DNA of 64,000 nucleotides from Limnanthes douglasii subsp. nivea (Eukaryota; Streptophyta; Magnoliopsida; Brassicales; Limnanthaceae), in contig JAUPFV010000004.1 of NCBI GenBank assembly GCA_036936605.1, forward strand, positions 285,552,009 to 285,616,008, given 5' to 3'. The first letter of the stretch is position 1. Every line of letters starts with the position of its first letter. The position numbers and the translations under genes are program-made. The notes under the pieces are model-generated. The model saw only the letters and a list, made by a program, of their open reading frames with translations, did no database searches and was not told the origin of the DNA. Of the stretch, positions 10,154-20,619 are shown piece by piece.

Positions 10154-12300
10154 TAATAAGGAACAATGGATATAATTATGATTCAATTACATGTAATATT
10201 ACTACATATTTATTATTTCAACCATGTAACGAAAAAGATAAATACGAAAAGAGAAAAATGGTTTTGTGTAACTTGTATAAATAAGAGTTACAACTCTGAA
10301 TTTAATCAAACCAATTTTTATACAGAAAAAATATCATTCACAATTATATTATCTTCTCTATTATCTTTCTTTATTTTAGTCTTATTATCTCTTTTTAATA
10401 CTTTTTGGTGTTTGATTGAGGTTTGTTGCCTCGTCACCTAATGAACAGTCTCGCCCAGATAACTTCTATAATATTTGTTACTAACTTTGAGCGACTGGCT
10501 CCACTACAGACGGAAGAATAAGTTAATAGTTTTTTAATGTTGTAAGAACAAGTGATCGCCCATGACTCAAGTTTATTGTCTAGTGGCTAGAAGAGAAATA
10601 TGAAAACAACACAACTCCTCACATGCTGAAAGATCGCATGAAAACCACCACTCAAATATGAAAACTACAATTCTACATAGCTGAAAGTGCAGAGAAAGAT
10701 AATTCAGACGATAGATAATAAGTGAGAGAAAAAAATGACGATGACATCCCACGAATAAAAGAATAAGGCGAACACTAATATCAAAGTGTGACATAAATAA
10801 GGAGTGAATTCGTGAACTTCTATCATTTTATAATGGGAAATACGAAGGAGATGATATCCCTTTAATTGTATAAAATGAAATGTTACCTCCTTGAGTACTC
10901 CCTGATGCTTTGGTAACCTTCCAGCATGATTTTCCATTTACTTAAACCTACAAGGAATTCCTAGTCGGACAGTCTGGATATGCACAACCTATTGTTCAAT
11001 AGAAAAGGGCTACCGTCAAGTTCATATGGAACAACGAGGGTTTCAAGAAACCCCTGAAGCCCAATTACGGATCCCATTCAACAAGCAACATGTGTTAAAT
11101 TCTCAACCCTAGATATCACAGAACAACCGTCGAGGACAAACCGTTTTCTAATATAATTTCACCCAAGTACCACCAATTCCACATAATGAGGCATAAACCT
11201 ATCCAAATTTCAATAAGGGTTACATGCATGCCTCGACATGAACAAACACAAATCAACCAAACTTTTAAATGCAATATCAATCGCGACCAAACCAGTACTT
11301 TCAAGGTTCTTAACCTACAATATTGAATAAAATAAACGAATGTCCTGTGACTGCAAAATAGCAGGGACCTCGAAATCCACAAGTATATTATTTCATGAAC
11401 AATGCAAGTAGATTCTATGTGGACAAGAATCATGTGTCAGATAGAGAATCCATGTTATCCCAGAAATCTTGTACAAACTCCTACCGCTAAACTTTAACAA
11501 TCATAAAATGGATAGGTACTCTAAAAAGGGTGACACCAAGCATCACATCCACAAATTTAACTATGAGATGTTGTAGTATGGAGCAAGTGATCAAATGATG
11601 TGTAGAGATTTTTTCATAACGTTTAAAGGAAACGACATACATTGTTTTATAGTCTCCTGACATGATGGATCAAGAGCTACAAGATACTTAAAGTACCTTT
11701 CATTAACAATTTTATAGGTTCTAAAGTGATAAAAAAGACGGGAACTACATTATCCATTGCGAACAAAAACCTAATTAAAGTTGAAGGAAATACGCCTAAA
11801 GTTTTATGGACACCAAGAGAAAATTACATGACTGCCATGACGTGATGGAAATATCAGCATACAGGAAATAAGTATTACAAATTACGCTATCGTATCATAT
11901 AATATAGAAAAAATATCTAAATTATGTGACCTATTGGCTCAATTGGAGCGCTACATCAAATAGACAAGGCTGTTAGAGCCAAAAGATATGGATACACTAT
12001 AACTTTGATAGCATATCCATCAGACTATATGCTAGCTATCATAAATTACACAATAGTTCAGGTTAATACAAAATTTTAATTATTAAAGAAAAACAATTCG
12101 ACAAGCTCGGTTATGCCAAGAATTAATCAATGTTAAGATTACAAAGGAAAATCTAGAAATGATTACGACAACAATAGTAGAAAAAGACTAGAGAGAGTCA
12201 TTTATAGAGTTGACTGGAAAAATATAGGATTAATTTACAAGAACACCAAATATGTTCTCAAATTTCAACAATTTGGGAAGTTGTATAGGTCAATGAAGCA
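10154..12300. other. Decayed gypsy 5' part, LTR-like at the left, no intact gene
   Basis: A TGTATAAATAAGAG box near 10276 followed by AT- and pyrimidine-rich sequence to about 10440 looks like the R/U5 part of an LTR. Beyond it no clear open frame exists, but the region leads directly into decayed gag-pol sequence from 12300, so it is probably the leader and N-terminal gag of that element. I found no primer-binding site. Confidence 0.4.
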
Positions 12301-12307
12301 CATAGAT

Positions 12308-12581
12308 AAGAACAAGTTTCTTAAATTCCATTATGACATCGACCATCTTATCGAGAACTGTTTAGATATGTAAGATTAAGTCCAAAGTCTAGTGGATGAA
12401 AGCAAACTCATGGATTTTTTTCAAAACTAAAGAAAGGAATGAACCAAGAAAAGGTTTAGATGAAGCACCCAAACAAACTTCACCTTCAACCGAAGAACAA
12501 AGAATATTAAACAAAAATGTTATCATAACACTAAAAGAAGAAGAATACGTAGAATTTTACCCCAATAGACAATCAATATAG
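12308..12581 (+). pseudogene. gag C-terminus with zinc-knuckle remnant
   Basis: Translation near 12310 reads FHYDIDHLIENCLDM with a stop, aligning with the FCQYHNDIGHTTDDC knuckle of the intact gag; the first cysteine is gone. The open frame 12396-12581 (61 codons) follows in the place of the post-knuckle linker and contains no motif of its own. Confidence 0.6.
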
Positions 12582-12889
12582 GTAATTGCACGGGGAGACA
12601 CATACTCAAGAATCTCTAAAAAATAAAAAATAAAGATCTGATGATATATGGGTACAATATCAAGGGTAAAAATCTTCGAATATGTATCAAAACTCATATC
12701 TCATGCTAATATGAGTAAGGACACCACATGGTGATGTCATACTAATGACAGTTGAGCTAGACATAATGGAAGTTAAGAGGTAATAATAGATACTGAAAGC
12801 TCATTAAACATATTATATAAAGGCACTTAAGAAAAAATGATAAGAGCATTAGTGTTAACCCCAATTGAGTAAATCTTGACTAACTTCAT

Positions 12890-13230
12890 AGGAGAAAATG
12901 CAAATGTATTATGGATCTAAATCTATATGTTGTTCTTGGAAGGCAATAGTATATGAAAACATTACAATTTTCGCTCATGGTTGTAGACACACCTTCTTCA
13001 ACAATCTCATATTAGGAGTATCTTGGCTAGATCAGATGCACAATATAGTATTGATAGTTCACCACCTTAAATACCCAATTTTTTATAAAGTAGTTGTGAT
13101 AAGAGGAAATCATAAGACTTTCATCGAATTTTATAACACATCTCTAACACTTAAACCATCAAAATTAGAAAATTACGGGGTGATTATAGAAGGAATTGAT
13201 GACCCCATAAAATGCTCATGTCAAGTATAG
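12890..13230 (+). pseudogene. Retroelement aspartic protease, C-terminal half
   Basis: The open frame contains NLILGVSWLDQM followed by VHHLKYPI, the conserved second half of gypsy proteases (compare AILGRSWLSRM and VHQCLKYAV in the intact element). The DTG catalytic triad is not visible because the upstream frame is broken. Confidence 0.7.
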
Positions 13231-13394
13231 CTGGGGGAAGATGTATAATGTACGGATAGATGAAGGAAATACGTTAAACAACGACCAATATATTCTAGGG
13301 ATCTCAAGTACAACATATTTAATTGCTTGAAAAATAAATTGGATATGTTTGTATGAAGTGCATATGAGATAAAGGGAGTCTCATGTAAATTTAT

Positions 13395-15440
13395 ATGTCA
13401 CATGTTATTGATAAACGACAACTTTTGGTCAAAATACAAACTCATAGTCTAAGCAAAAAAATTGATGCATTTCTTGAAGAAGTAGACAATTTGTCTTTTT
13501 TTATAACACATAAGAGAGTCCATTATCCAATATCAATGGCTAAACGTTTCCTTGTTAAGAAAAAAAAGGATGTTCGTCGATTTCACATACCTTAATAAGG
13601 CATGTCGGAAGGACATTTTTCCCATATCGATGATTGAGTATATTGTCGATGCAATGTCCAAGAACAAAATGTTATCATTTATAGATGTATTTTTTAGATA
13701 TAATTAAATACAAATGTATAAAATAATCAAGAATAAACAACATTAATCATAAAAATGGACTATATTGTTATAAAGTAATGTACTTTGGATTGCAAAATGC
13801 TGGAGGGAGATATCAACGACTAGTAAAAAAAGTCTTTACAAATTAATTGAGCCAAAATATACAAACCGATATTAATGACATGCTAGTTACTAGTCTTCGT
13901 GAGGATGATCAACTAGCAGACCTCAAGAGAACTAATATTAAATTAAATCCAGGAAAGTGTAACTTTGGAATAAAGTCCGACAGATTATTAGGCTAATTGC
14001 TTAACAATAAAATAATTGAAGCAGATGCCATAAAGCTTTCTAACCTAGCAGTGATGGACCCACAAAATCTACAATGAAGGTATAAATAATATCTGGAAGA
14101 CTAGCTGCACTTTATGGATTTCTATTAAGATATTCGGATAAATACCAACCATATATCCAAGTATTGAGAAGGCTAGGAAATTCAAGTAAAGTCCACCATG
14201 TGATGAAGCTTTTTACTATATAAATAAATTGTTGGGTTATTCGGATTATATCATCGACGAAATACTGATCAAGGAGAAAATAAAAGAACTAAAAGTAATG
14301 TATTATGTAAGTAAATCTGTTTTACTGGTTGAAACTAGATACATAGAATTAGAAAAAACTGCTTTATCATTACAAAAATAAGATCGTACTTCCAAAATCA
14401 TACGATGATAGTTTGAACTTATTTTCACCTAAGAAACATAAAAAAAATATGGATGTATTCGAAATACTAACTAAGTGATTCATAAAGTTATGAGATTAGG
14501 ATATCCATTTTGAGCCAAGAACAACGATCAAAGTCCACGCTTTGGCATTTTTTAACCAATTTTTAGCTTGAAAGACCGTTATATACAAAAGAAGATTAAA
14601 TCAAAATTCAGAATTAATTGAGGAAGTGAAATAAAGGCTCGAGGGCGGGAGTCCAACTCATAACACCAAATGTAGAAATTTCTAGTATGTCCATCAAGTT
14701 TATCTTTTTAGCCTTTAAAAAAAACCAAAATACGAAGCCGTAATTGCAGGACTAAGGTTAGAAAAGAATTATAAGGCCAAAAGAGTTGAACTTCTCATTA
14801 ATTCATAATTAGTATTCAATCAGGCATAAGGCACAACTGAAGCAAATAAGAAAATATGATCCACTAGTTACAAAAAAATCCGCGTCAAGTTTCCTAATTC
14901 GAGCAAGTTGAGTTCAAAGAAGTTCCAAGATCATAAAATACAATTATTGATGTGATCTTTGACTTTTGCATCCTCGGGCTACACATCTTCGGCACGAGGG
15001 GACTTCTTTCAAGAAAACACACCTATCCAACCAATGTATATCAATATTTTCATCTACATGAGTAATGGTAATAGGATTAACAGAAGAAAAATATTTGACA
15101 ACTCAAATTAAGAAATATATCGTTAAAGGCATACTTTCTGAATATAAAATCGAAGCAAGAAAGATTAAGACAAAGTTAATAATATTTGCATGGACCTCAG
15201 ACACATCGTAAAAGAGAGGGCTAACCAAACCATTACTTTAGTGCTTAGATCCTTAAGAAGCTTTTGTCGTAGACAAGTTATATGATAGAGAAAAAAATTC
15301 TTACTGTGGATTCAAGGCACTTCAACAAAGAATTCTCCTCAAGGGTTATTATTGGCCAATAATAATGTATGATGTCAAAAAAAAATATAAAGCAATGTAA
15401 TACATTCCAAAAGTTTTTTCAAACTTCATACAAGTCTCGC
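13395..15440 (+). pseudogene. Reverse transcriptase, RNase H and integrase start, multiply broken
   Basis: Recognisable pieces in order are EEVDNL and VHYPISMAKRFLVKKKKD (RT N-terminal part, 13395-13590); NAGGRYQRLVKKVF and DINDML in place of YIDD (about 13797-13880), then IKLNPGKCNFGI; the retroviral RNase H remnant; YEAVIAGLRLEKNYKAKRVE of the additional RNase H (about 14725-14800); and CGFKALQQRILLKGYYWPII of the integrase zinc-binding region (about 15300-15365). Stops occur every few dozen codons. The same domain order is found intact at 46.4-49.6 kb. Confidence 0.78.
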
Positions 15441-15566
15441 AGTGCTAACAATCTCATTTGATAGATAGTTGTGGATTTTAACAAAAAATGATTATGGTGC
15501 AACAAAAATAAAAAAATATCGAGGCAGCGAAAACAAAGGGTGTTGAAACAATAGATACAAGATTTG

Positions 15567-15606
15567 TTACTGAGAAAGTCTACGGTTTGAGTCCGTATAG
15601 CCCTAT
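15567..15606 (+). pseudogene. trnV: Chloroplast trnV-UAC 3' exon fragment
   Basis: The stretch AAGTCTACGGTTTGAGTCC followed by GTATAGCCCTA matches the T-arm and acceptor end of chloroplast tRNA-Val(UAC). The 5' exon and intron are absent, so no tRNA can form. Confidence 0.75.
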
Positions 15607-15689
15607 CTAGAATTTTTAGTTTATTCTCTATTATGATTTTTTAGTATAATTAGAACTTCTTACGTCCTCGAGGCAGCATTCATGGCAAT

Positions 15690-16030
15690 CATCATTGAGC
15701 AGCAGCTCGCAGACCACCTAAAAAAGAATATTTATTATTTGATCCATATCCAGACATAAGAAGTCGAATAGGAGCAATACTTGAAATAGAAATCCATAGA
15801 AAAATATCAATATTGAGATCAACTAAAACTAGAGGATTGCTAAAAAGAATTACTAAAAAACTTAGCAAAATTGATATAACTGTGATCGACGGTCCAATAC
15901 TGAATAAACCAGTATTTTCTCTAAATGGCAGAAGATTCTCTTTAAAAAGTAATTTAGTCCCGTATGCTAAAGCTTGTAAAATTCCCAAAGGACCAACGTA
16001 TTTGGGACCAATACGATACAACAACGTACT
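15690..16030 (-). pseudogene. ndhA: Chloroplast ndhA exon 1 fragment
   Basis: The minus strand encodes [44 protein letters not shown] and [17 protein letters not shown], a clear match to the membrane subunit NdhA (chain 1) of the plastid NDH complex. Only about 110 residues of exon 1 remain; the N-terminus and everything after AAAQ are missing. Several substitutions break otherwise conserved positions, so it is a nuclear relic. Confidence 0.93.
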
Positions 16031-16035
16031 AGCCT

Positions 16036-16300
16036 ATGAAAAAAATGGGATCACCTTCTTATGGATTCGTTGAGAATGATTCTGATCTAGTTCACGGCTT
16101 ATTAGAAGTAGAAGGCGCTCTGGTGGGATCCTCACGGACATAAAAAGATTGCAGTCAGCTTGATAATGATCGAGTGACATTGCTTCTTTGGTCCAAACCA
16201 AGGAATCCCTTATATATTATGCAAAAAGGATCTAGTTCTATCGTTGATCAGAGATTTCTCTATGAAAAATATGAATCGTAGTTTGAATAATGGGAAGTAA
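16036..16300 (+). pseudogene. ycf2: Chloroplast ycf2 fragment (C-terminal region)
   Basis: After a frame change near 16050 the plus strand reads [20 protein letters not shown], then ALVGSSRT, a stop, then [18 protein letters not shown] and [13 protein letters not shown], characteristic of the C-terminal part of plastid Ycf2. The match fades after about 16300. A second, non-adjacent ycf2 piece lies in the opposite orientation at 17433-17700. Confidence 0.9.
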
Positions 16301-16399
16301 TATTTCTTCATTGAGCAGAGACGAGCTGACTATTCTGAAATAGCGTATAGGAAGAAAATGAACCACTTCTATTTGAGGTATATAAAGAATGGTTGTTTT

Positions 16400-16471
16400 G
16401 TCCCTTTCGTCCAGTGTTTAGGACATCGTCTTTTCATGTCAAAGACATGGGTTCGATTCCTGTAAGGGATA
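16400..16471 (+). tRNA. trnE: Mitochondrial-type tRNA-Glu(UUC), complete but mutated copy
   Basis: The 72-nt sequence starts GTCCCTTTCGTCCAG, has anticodon TTC in the loop and ends GGGTTCGATTCCTGTAAGGG, as in the native plant mitochondrial trnE. A GTTTA in the D-loop and one weakened T-stem pair look like changes from the usual sequence. It is embedded between chloroplast ycf2 and trnG-intron pieces. Lacking evidence of nuclear expression it is best treated as an organelle-derived pseudogene. Confidence 0.75.
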
Positions 16472-16979
16472 TGTACTCATTCTTGGCCGCTTTCGGTTAG
16501 TGTTCATTGTTGAGTGATCGCTCGCGACTGGATGTTCAGATCCATTTTTTCCACCACATGCAGCTTCAATGGGCTTGCACCAAACTGTGGAATGGATTTT
16601 CTTTGACTGCTCCTGCATACGATCACACTATTCCTTCTACCTGGTTTGATTTCTTTTAGTAAGTTAGCCTAAGTTATTTAATAGGAAAAATCTAAGTCAG
16701 GGTAGATTTCCTTTTTTGGAAGATTTGTTCATTGTTCCTGCGGCTGACTCAAGCTCCCCCCCCCCCTAATCAACTTCTAAAATTTAAAAAATCCCTTTCC
16801 TTTTTTCCTAATAATAAGGTAAGCTCCAGAACCGGCAGAATTGCCCAATCCCATCGGAAGCCCGGAGCGGGAGCAACTTCTACAATAAATTCAGACTAAA
16901 CTCCTAAGAATTTACTTGAATAGAAATGAAACAAAAATAGAGAACGAAGAAACTAGAAATATTGTTGTAACTCCTTCTT

Positions 16980-17182
16980 CTAGAAGGAGCATCAAGAAAT
17001 CAAATTCCTCTAAATACATTTAGACATAAAAGCTAACATAGATGTGATGGGTCGAATTTGTATTTCGCTCCCGTTTTAGTAGGTATAATAATTAATATAG
17101 CTTCCATAAAGGAGCCAAATGAAACCAAAGTTTCATGTTCGGTTTTGAATTCGAGACGTTAAATAATGAATCAACGTCAACT
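16980..17182 (+). pseudogene. trnG: Chloroplast trnG-UCC group II intron, 3' end
   Basis: The hairpin GGAGCCAAATGAAACC...GTTTCATGTTCGGTT (17110-17145) is a group II intron domain V, followed by TTGAATTCGAGACGTTAAAT and AATGAATCAACGTC, the domain VI sequence preceding the 3' exon of chloroplast trnG-UCC. The exon itself is missing; mitochondrial rps14 follows on the other strand, with a few bases shared at the junction. Confidence 0.65.
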
Positions 17183-17327
17183 TGGACAACTTATAACGAT
17201 GTTTGTCCCACATATCATTAGAAAGATCGGGATCTTTACAAAAGTCTTTATAAACCTTTCGTCTCAATTCATATTTAGCTGCGAGCAATCTAAATTTGTG
17301 ATCTTGTATATTTCGCTTCTCCGACAT
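17176..17327 (-). pseudogene. rps14: Mitochondrial rps14, N-terminal half
   Basis: From the ATG at 17327 the minus strand reads MSEKRNIQDHKFRLLAAKYE, then LRRKVYKDFCKDPDLSNDM and DKHRYKLSKL, the start of plant mitochondrial ribosomal protein S14. It ends at the junction with the trnG intron piece, losing the C-terminal half. The rpl5 stop TAA lies one base upstream of the ATG, preserving the mitochondrial rpl5-rps14 gene order. Confidence 0.92.
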
Positions 17328-17328
17328 A

Positions 17329-17440
17329 TTACTGAGTTTCCCCCTCATATTTTTGCAAAAATCCACTCCACGGTGGTAAAGTCTCATCTTGTGTGTTGGC
17401 CAAATTGACAATAGTCACATTGAACCCTCGAATATGTTCG
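17329..17440 (-). pseudogene. rpl5: Mitochondrial rpl5, C-terminal end
   Basis: The minus strand reads [20 protein letters not shown], then [17 protein letters not shown] and stop, the C-terminus of plant mitochondrial ribosomal protein L5. The upstream side joins chloroplast ycf2 in a way that shares the bases AAGATCTT (plus strand), so ...SSNKI of Ycf2 runs directly into FEHIRG of Rpl5. The join is a chloroplast-mitochondrion fusion. Confidence 0.88.
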
Positions 17441-17700
17441 AAGATCTTATTGGAACTGTCCATATCCAGTTCATCCTTCAGAACCATATCACATCCCAGA
17501 TCTGATGAAATGGGACAAAAGAAACATCTTGTTCTTTGTTCAACAATTTCTGATCCCTAATGGACCTCTCAGTAGGATTGGAACCCAGATGAAGTTTTGA
17601 CCATCTTTCAGAGAAAAAAGAACGAATGATTCTTGTAGGATTCCTAAGAAATTCTTTGCTTTCTTCCGGAAGCAGATGATTATTCATGCGCTTCTCACGT
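17433..17700 (-). pseudogene. ycf2: Chloroplast ycf2 fragment (N-terminal half region)
   Basis: The minus strand encodes [20 protein letters not shown], then [19 protein letters not shown] and [14 protein letters not shown]; after a frame change come [20 protein letters not shown] and NKI. These are conserved words of plastid Ycf2. The fragment ends at the rpl5 junction. Confidence 0.92.
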
Positions 17701-18129
17701 TCCGTGAATGTTTACAACAATCTTTCCCAAAATTATTAACTAATATTATCAACTAATCATAATGGTTCCTTATTAGACCATGATATTTGATTCGTCAAAT
17801 GCATCATTATTGTGTTGTACCTACGGGATAAGGATAGAGAAAGAGGAAAAAATCGAAGATTTCACATAGTGCTTTTTTTTATCAAAAAAGAAATCTGATT
17901 TAATTTGAATTTATTTCGTACCGTTCACTCAACGAGAAATTAGGTCAGATTTTATAGGATCAAACCTATGGGACTTAAGGAAGGAAGGATGGAAGGGAAT
18001 AAAAAACAAATCAAAAAAGAAAAGAAAAAGAAAAAAAGAAATAAGTAAATAAATGCGATTGGATCCGCAGATGTTTGCTAAAAAGAAAAATCTTTTCCTT
18101 TGTAAAATAATAAAAAATGGAAAGTGTCC

Positions 18130-18280
18130 CATTGGAACATGAAAAGGTGACCGAGTTTTTCCTAGTTACTCTTCGAGACGGAGTGAAAGAAGGAAGGATA
18201 TTCTTGAATGAGATAAAGGACCCAGTAACTTTGAAAGAATTGAACGAGGAGCCGTATGAGGTGAAAATCTCATGTAATTA
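18130..18280 (+). pseudogene. Chloroplast group II intron 3' part, probably rps12
   Basis: GAGCCGTATGAGGTGAAAAT followed by CTCATGTA is a typical plastid domain V. The sequence upstream (GACGGAGTGAAAGAAGG, then AATTGAACGAG) is what I remember of the intron in front of the second rps12 exon. The exon is not present. The gene assignment is from memory and uncertain; the domain V call is firmer. Confidence 0.5.
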
Positions 18281-18389
18281 GTCGGGGACTTAGAATGATG
18301 AAAAATTAAAATTGACAGACTTCTCTCCTTTCGATACCATGATGTGTGCTGGACTGAGCTAAGTTGAAGCCCCTAGAACTGAGAGCAAG

Positions 18390-18620
18390 AGGAAGATGGA
18401 ATTTTCCAATGTCACAAAGAACAGAGTCCTTACGTACCAAATGGTTATGGTCTCACACATGCTTTGGGACACGTGGGCCGCTCGTGAAAGTCGCATAATG
18501 TCGATGGCTGAAAATGAAAGAAGGGATCTATGTAATACACTATTTTATGAACCTGCGACTTCGCCTTCTGGGGGTGAGTCCTTTTTTATCTTCTGACCGG
18601 TGCTATACGCGTCTTCCCCG
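18390..18620 (+). other. Possible mitochondrial intron or leader piece
   Basis: The stretch around ACACGTGGGCCGCTCGTGAA and GCGACTTCGCCTTCTGGGGG resembles sequence of plant mitochondrial group II introns, but I cannot name the source. Overlapping short open frames (66 and 68 codons) have no domain and are likely fortuitous. Confidence 0.35.
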
Positions 18621-18654
18621 AATGAATAGTCAAATTGCGCCTATTCCCAATGTA

Positions 18655-19090
18655 CCTGAAGCCTTTCATTCAATATTTTTAGTTTCAGTCTACCTTGATA
18701 CATATCTCAGAGAGACATAATTAACAGCAGTAATTTCGATAGCTACGCCACCCACAGAATTTAAAGAACCTAAGGGAGCATGAGTCATATATTCTGCAGA
18801 ACAGCGTTCTTGCCAAGGTTATATATCTTTTTTCAACCTACTTAAGTCCAAACCATTGGGACCCTTTAGAGGTTCTAACCACAGAGCACGAGGATTAAAA
18901 AAACTTATAGTTTCTCCTCCAAAAATAACTTCTCTAGTCGAAGAAAGCTTTAAATATTTACATAAACTTGTAGGTCCTTGAGCAGACCCCACATTAGCTC
19001 CAAGACGTTGGTCTCTAGCTAGAAAAAAAATGCTTGAGCTTGAGAGGCTTTTGGTCCAGTGGGCCCATAAAACACAAAAATCAGGATACA
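18655..19090 (-). pseudogene. psbC: Chloroplast psbC (CP43) fragment
   Basis: The minus strand gives [20 protein letters not shown], then [37 protein letters not shown], stop, [20 protein letters not shown] and [15 protein letters not shown], the large lumenal loop of the photosystem II antenna protein CP43. Conserved residues are altered and stops interrupt it. Confidence 0.92.
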
Positions 19091-19262
19091 TTCTGGGAAA
19101 ATCAAACTTCCATCGAAGAGAAGCAAATGAAAGGCTTTCATAAAAATTCTCGTAGAATCGAGAATGAAATATTCATTTTGTACATGCCAGAAGTTTTATG
19201 AAAGCCTTTCATTTACTTCTCTTTGATAGAAGTTTGATTTTCCCAGAATGTATCCTAATTTT
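19078..19262. repeat. Perfect-looking inverted repeat, about 70-nt arms, about 45-nt loop
   Basis: The left arm (about 19078-19146) contains TCAGGATACATTCTGGGAAA and ATGAAAGGCTTTCATAAAA; the right arm (about 19191-19262) is its reverse complement with only a few differences. It lies at the edge of the psbC fragment and probably formed when organelle fragments joined or through template switching. Confidence 0.85.
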
Positions 19263-19423
19263 TTGCCTAATTCTTCTTCTGATAATCGATTCAACCTCTG
19301 ATAAAAAAGATATTCCTTGGTTAACTGGCGGGTATGAAGTCTGGAAGCTTTCATGTTTAGGACGGGGGCCCGTATTCTTCTCAAAAGAATGACCAAGAGA
19401 AGGGTAGTTAGCTTGTAAGTCAC
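19196..19423 (-). pseudogene. Unidentified organelle-like reading frame
   Basis: A 75-codon frame on the minus strand ([20 protein letters not shown]..., ending EVNERLS) overlaps the right arm of the inverted repeat. The [20 protein letters not shown] wording looks like a real but unnamed protein fragment. I cannot identify it. Confidence 0.3.
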
Positions 19424-19807
19424 TTCCTTCTTTCTAGTCCCTCTACCAAATTATCTCATAGAATAACGAAAAGATTGGGTACATCGGGGGACTGACTCCT
19501 AAGGCTGATCCCTCTAATTCTGCTCCAGCTGTTGTAATTGATTTTAAGGCTCTTCGAGTATACCGACTCTACGGGTAAACCCCTACGAGTCACCGGAAAG
19601 TAAAAAGAGTTTCTGGCTTTCTATCTTCTATCCTTCTCGATGGGGCTTTTAGTTTTGTTTTTATTCCATATGCACTATAACAATAAACAATAATTAACAA
19701 GAATTATTCTTTTCATCATATTTTGAAATGACTTCAAAGAATAAGAAGGGGAAAACGCTTTATAATAATGGGCCCATACTTTTTTTCAAATGTAAAAAAA
19801 TGTCTAA

Positions 19808-20145
<338 letters not shown>

Positions 20146-20199
20146 TAAAATGGGTTGATGTGATCTGACCCATTATCAAAGATCAATACTGAACCTGAT

Positions 20200-20605
20200 G
20201 GATCATTCTTTTTTCTGATATACAAAACAACCTTTACGACTATCTACGTTATCCGCCCAGATCGTGAGAGGTTCTTTTTCTTTTAGGGTGGATTGTTTCA
20301 TCAGTGAGACTATGAGCATTCTGACCTCATTGCGGGTTCGCCAGTAACATAGAGTTCGAAATGCCTTGACTTTTTTAGAACAAGTCTGGGTCAAATAGCA
20401 ATGATTCAAAACATTTTTTACACTACTTCAGAAACCCAAGGACTCAATCGTATGGATATGTAAAATACAAGATTTCCAATCCTAGCAGGAAAATAAGGGA
20501 AACTGATACTTAATTTAAATGTGAGTAAACAGGATTCCATACTCGATCTCATAGATACATATAGAATTTTGTGGAAAGTCGTATTCGATGAAAGTCTATG
20601 AAACA
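20200..20605. other. Unassigned organelle-like segment with a group II intron domain V start
   Basis: The end (about 20565-20603) reads GTGGAAAGTCGTATTCGATG, like the start of a plastid group II domain V, and stops at the border with the Tat element. A 68-codon minus frame (20203-20409) has no recognised identity. Confidence 0.4.
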
Positions 20606-20619
20606 GCAGAAGCCTATGA

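Larger units (their letters stand above)
12300..15480 (+). mobile_element. Decayed Tat-type gypsy gag-pol remnant
   Basis: In order the plus strand holds a gag zinc knuckle, aspartic protease tail, reverse transcriptase, RNase H and the start of integrase, all broken by many stops and frame changes. The order and wording match the intact Tat-type polyprotein at 44-49.6 kb. The copy ends abruptly inside the integrase zinc-binding region at about 15480, shortly before organelle-derived DNA begins. Confidence 0.8.

Noticed and set aside
17929..18132. 67-codon Phe-rich open frame
   Set aside because: Translation of an A-rich (AAAAGAAA) stretch within organelle-derived spacer; low complexity only.
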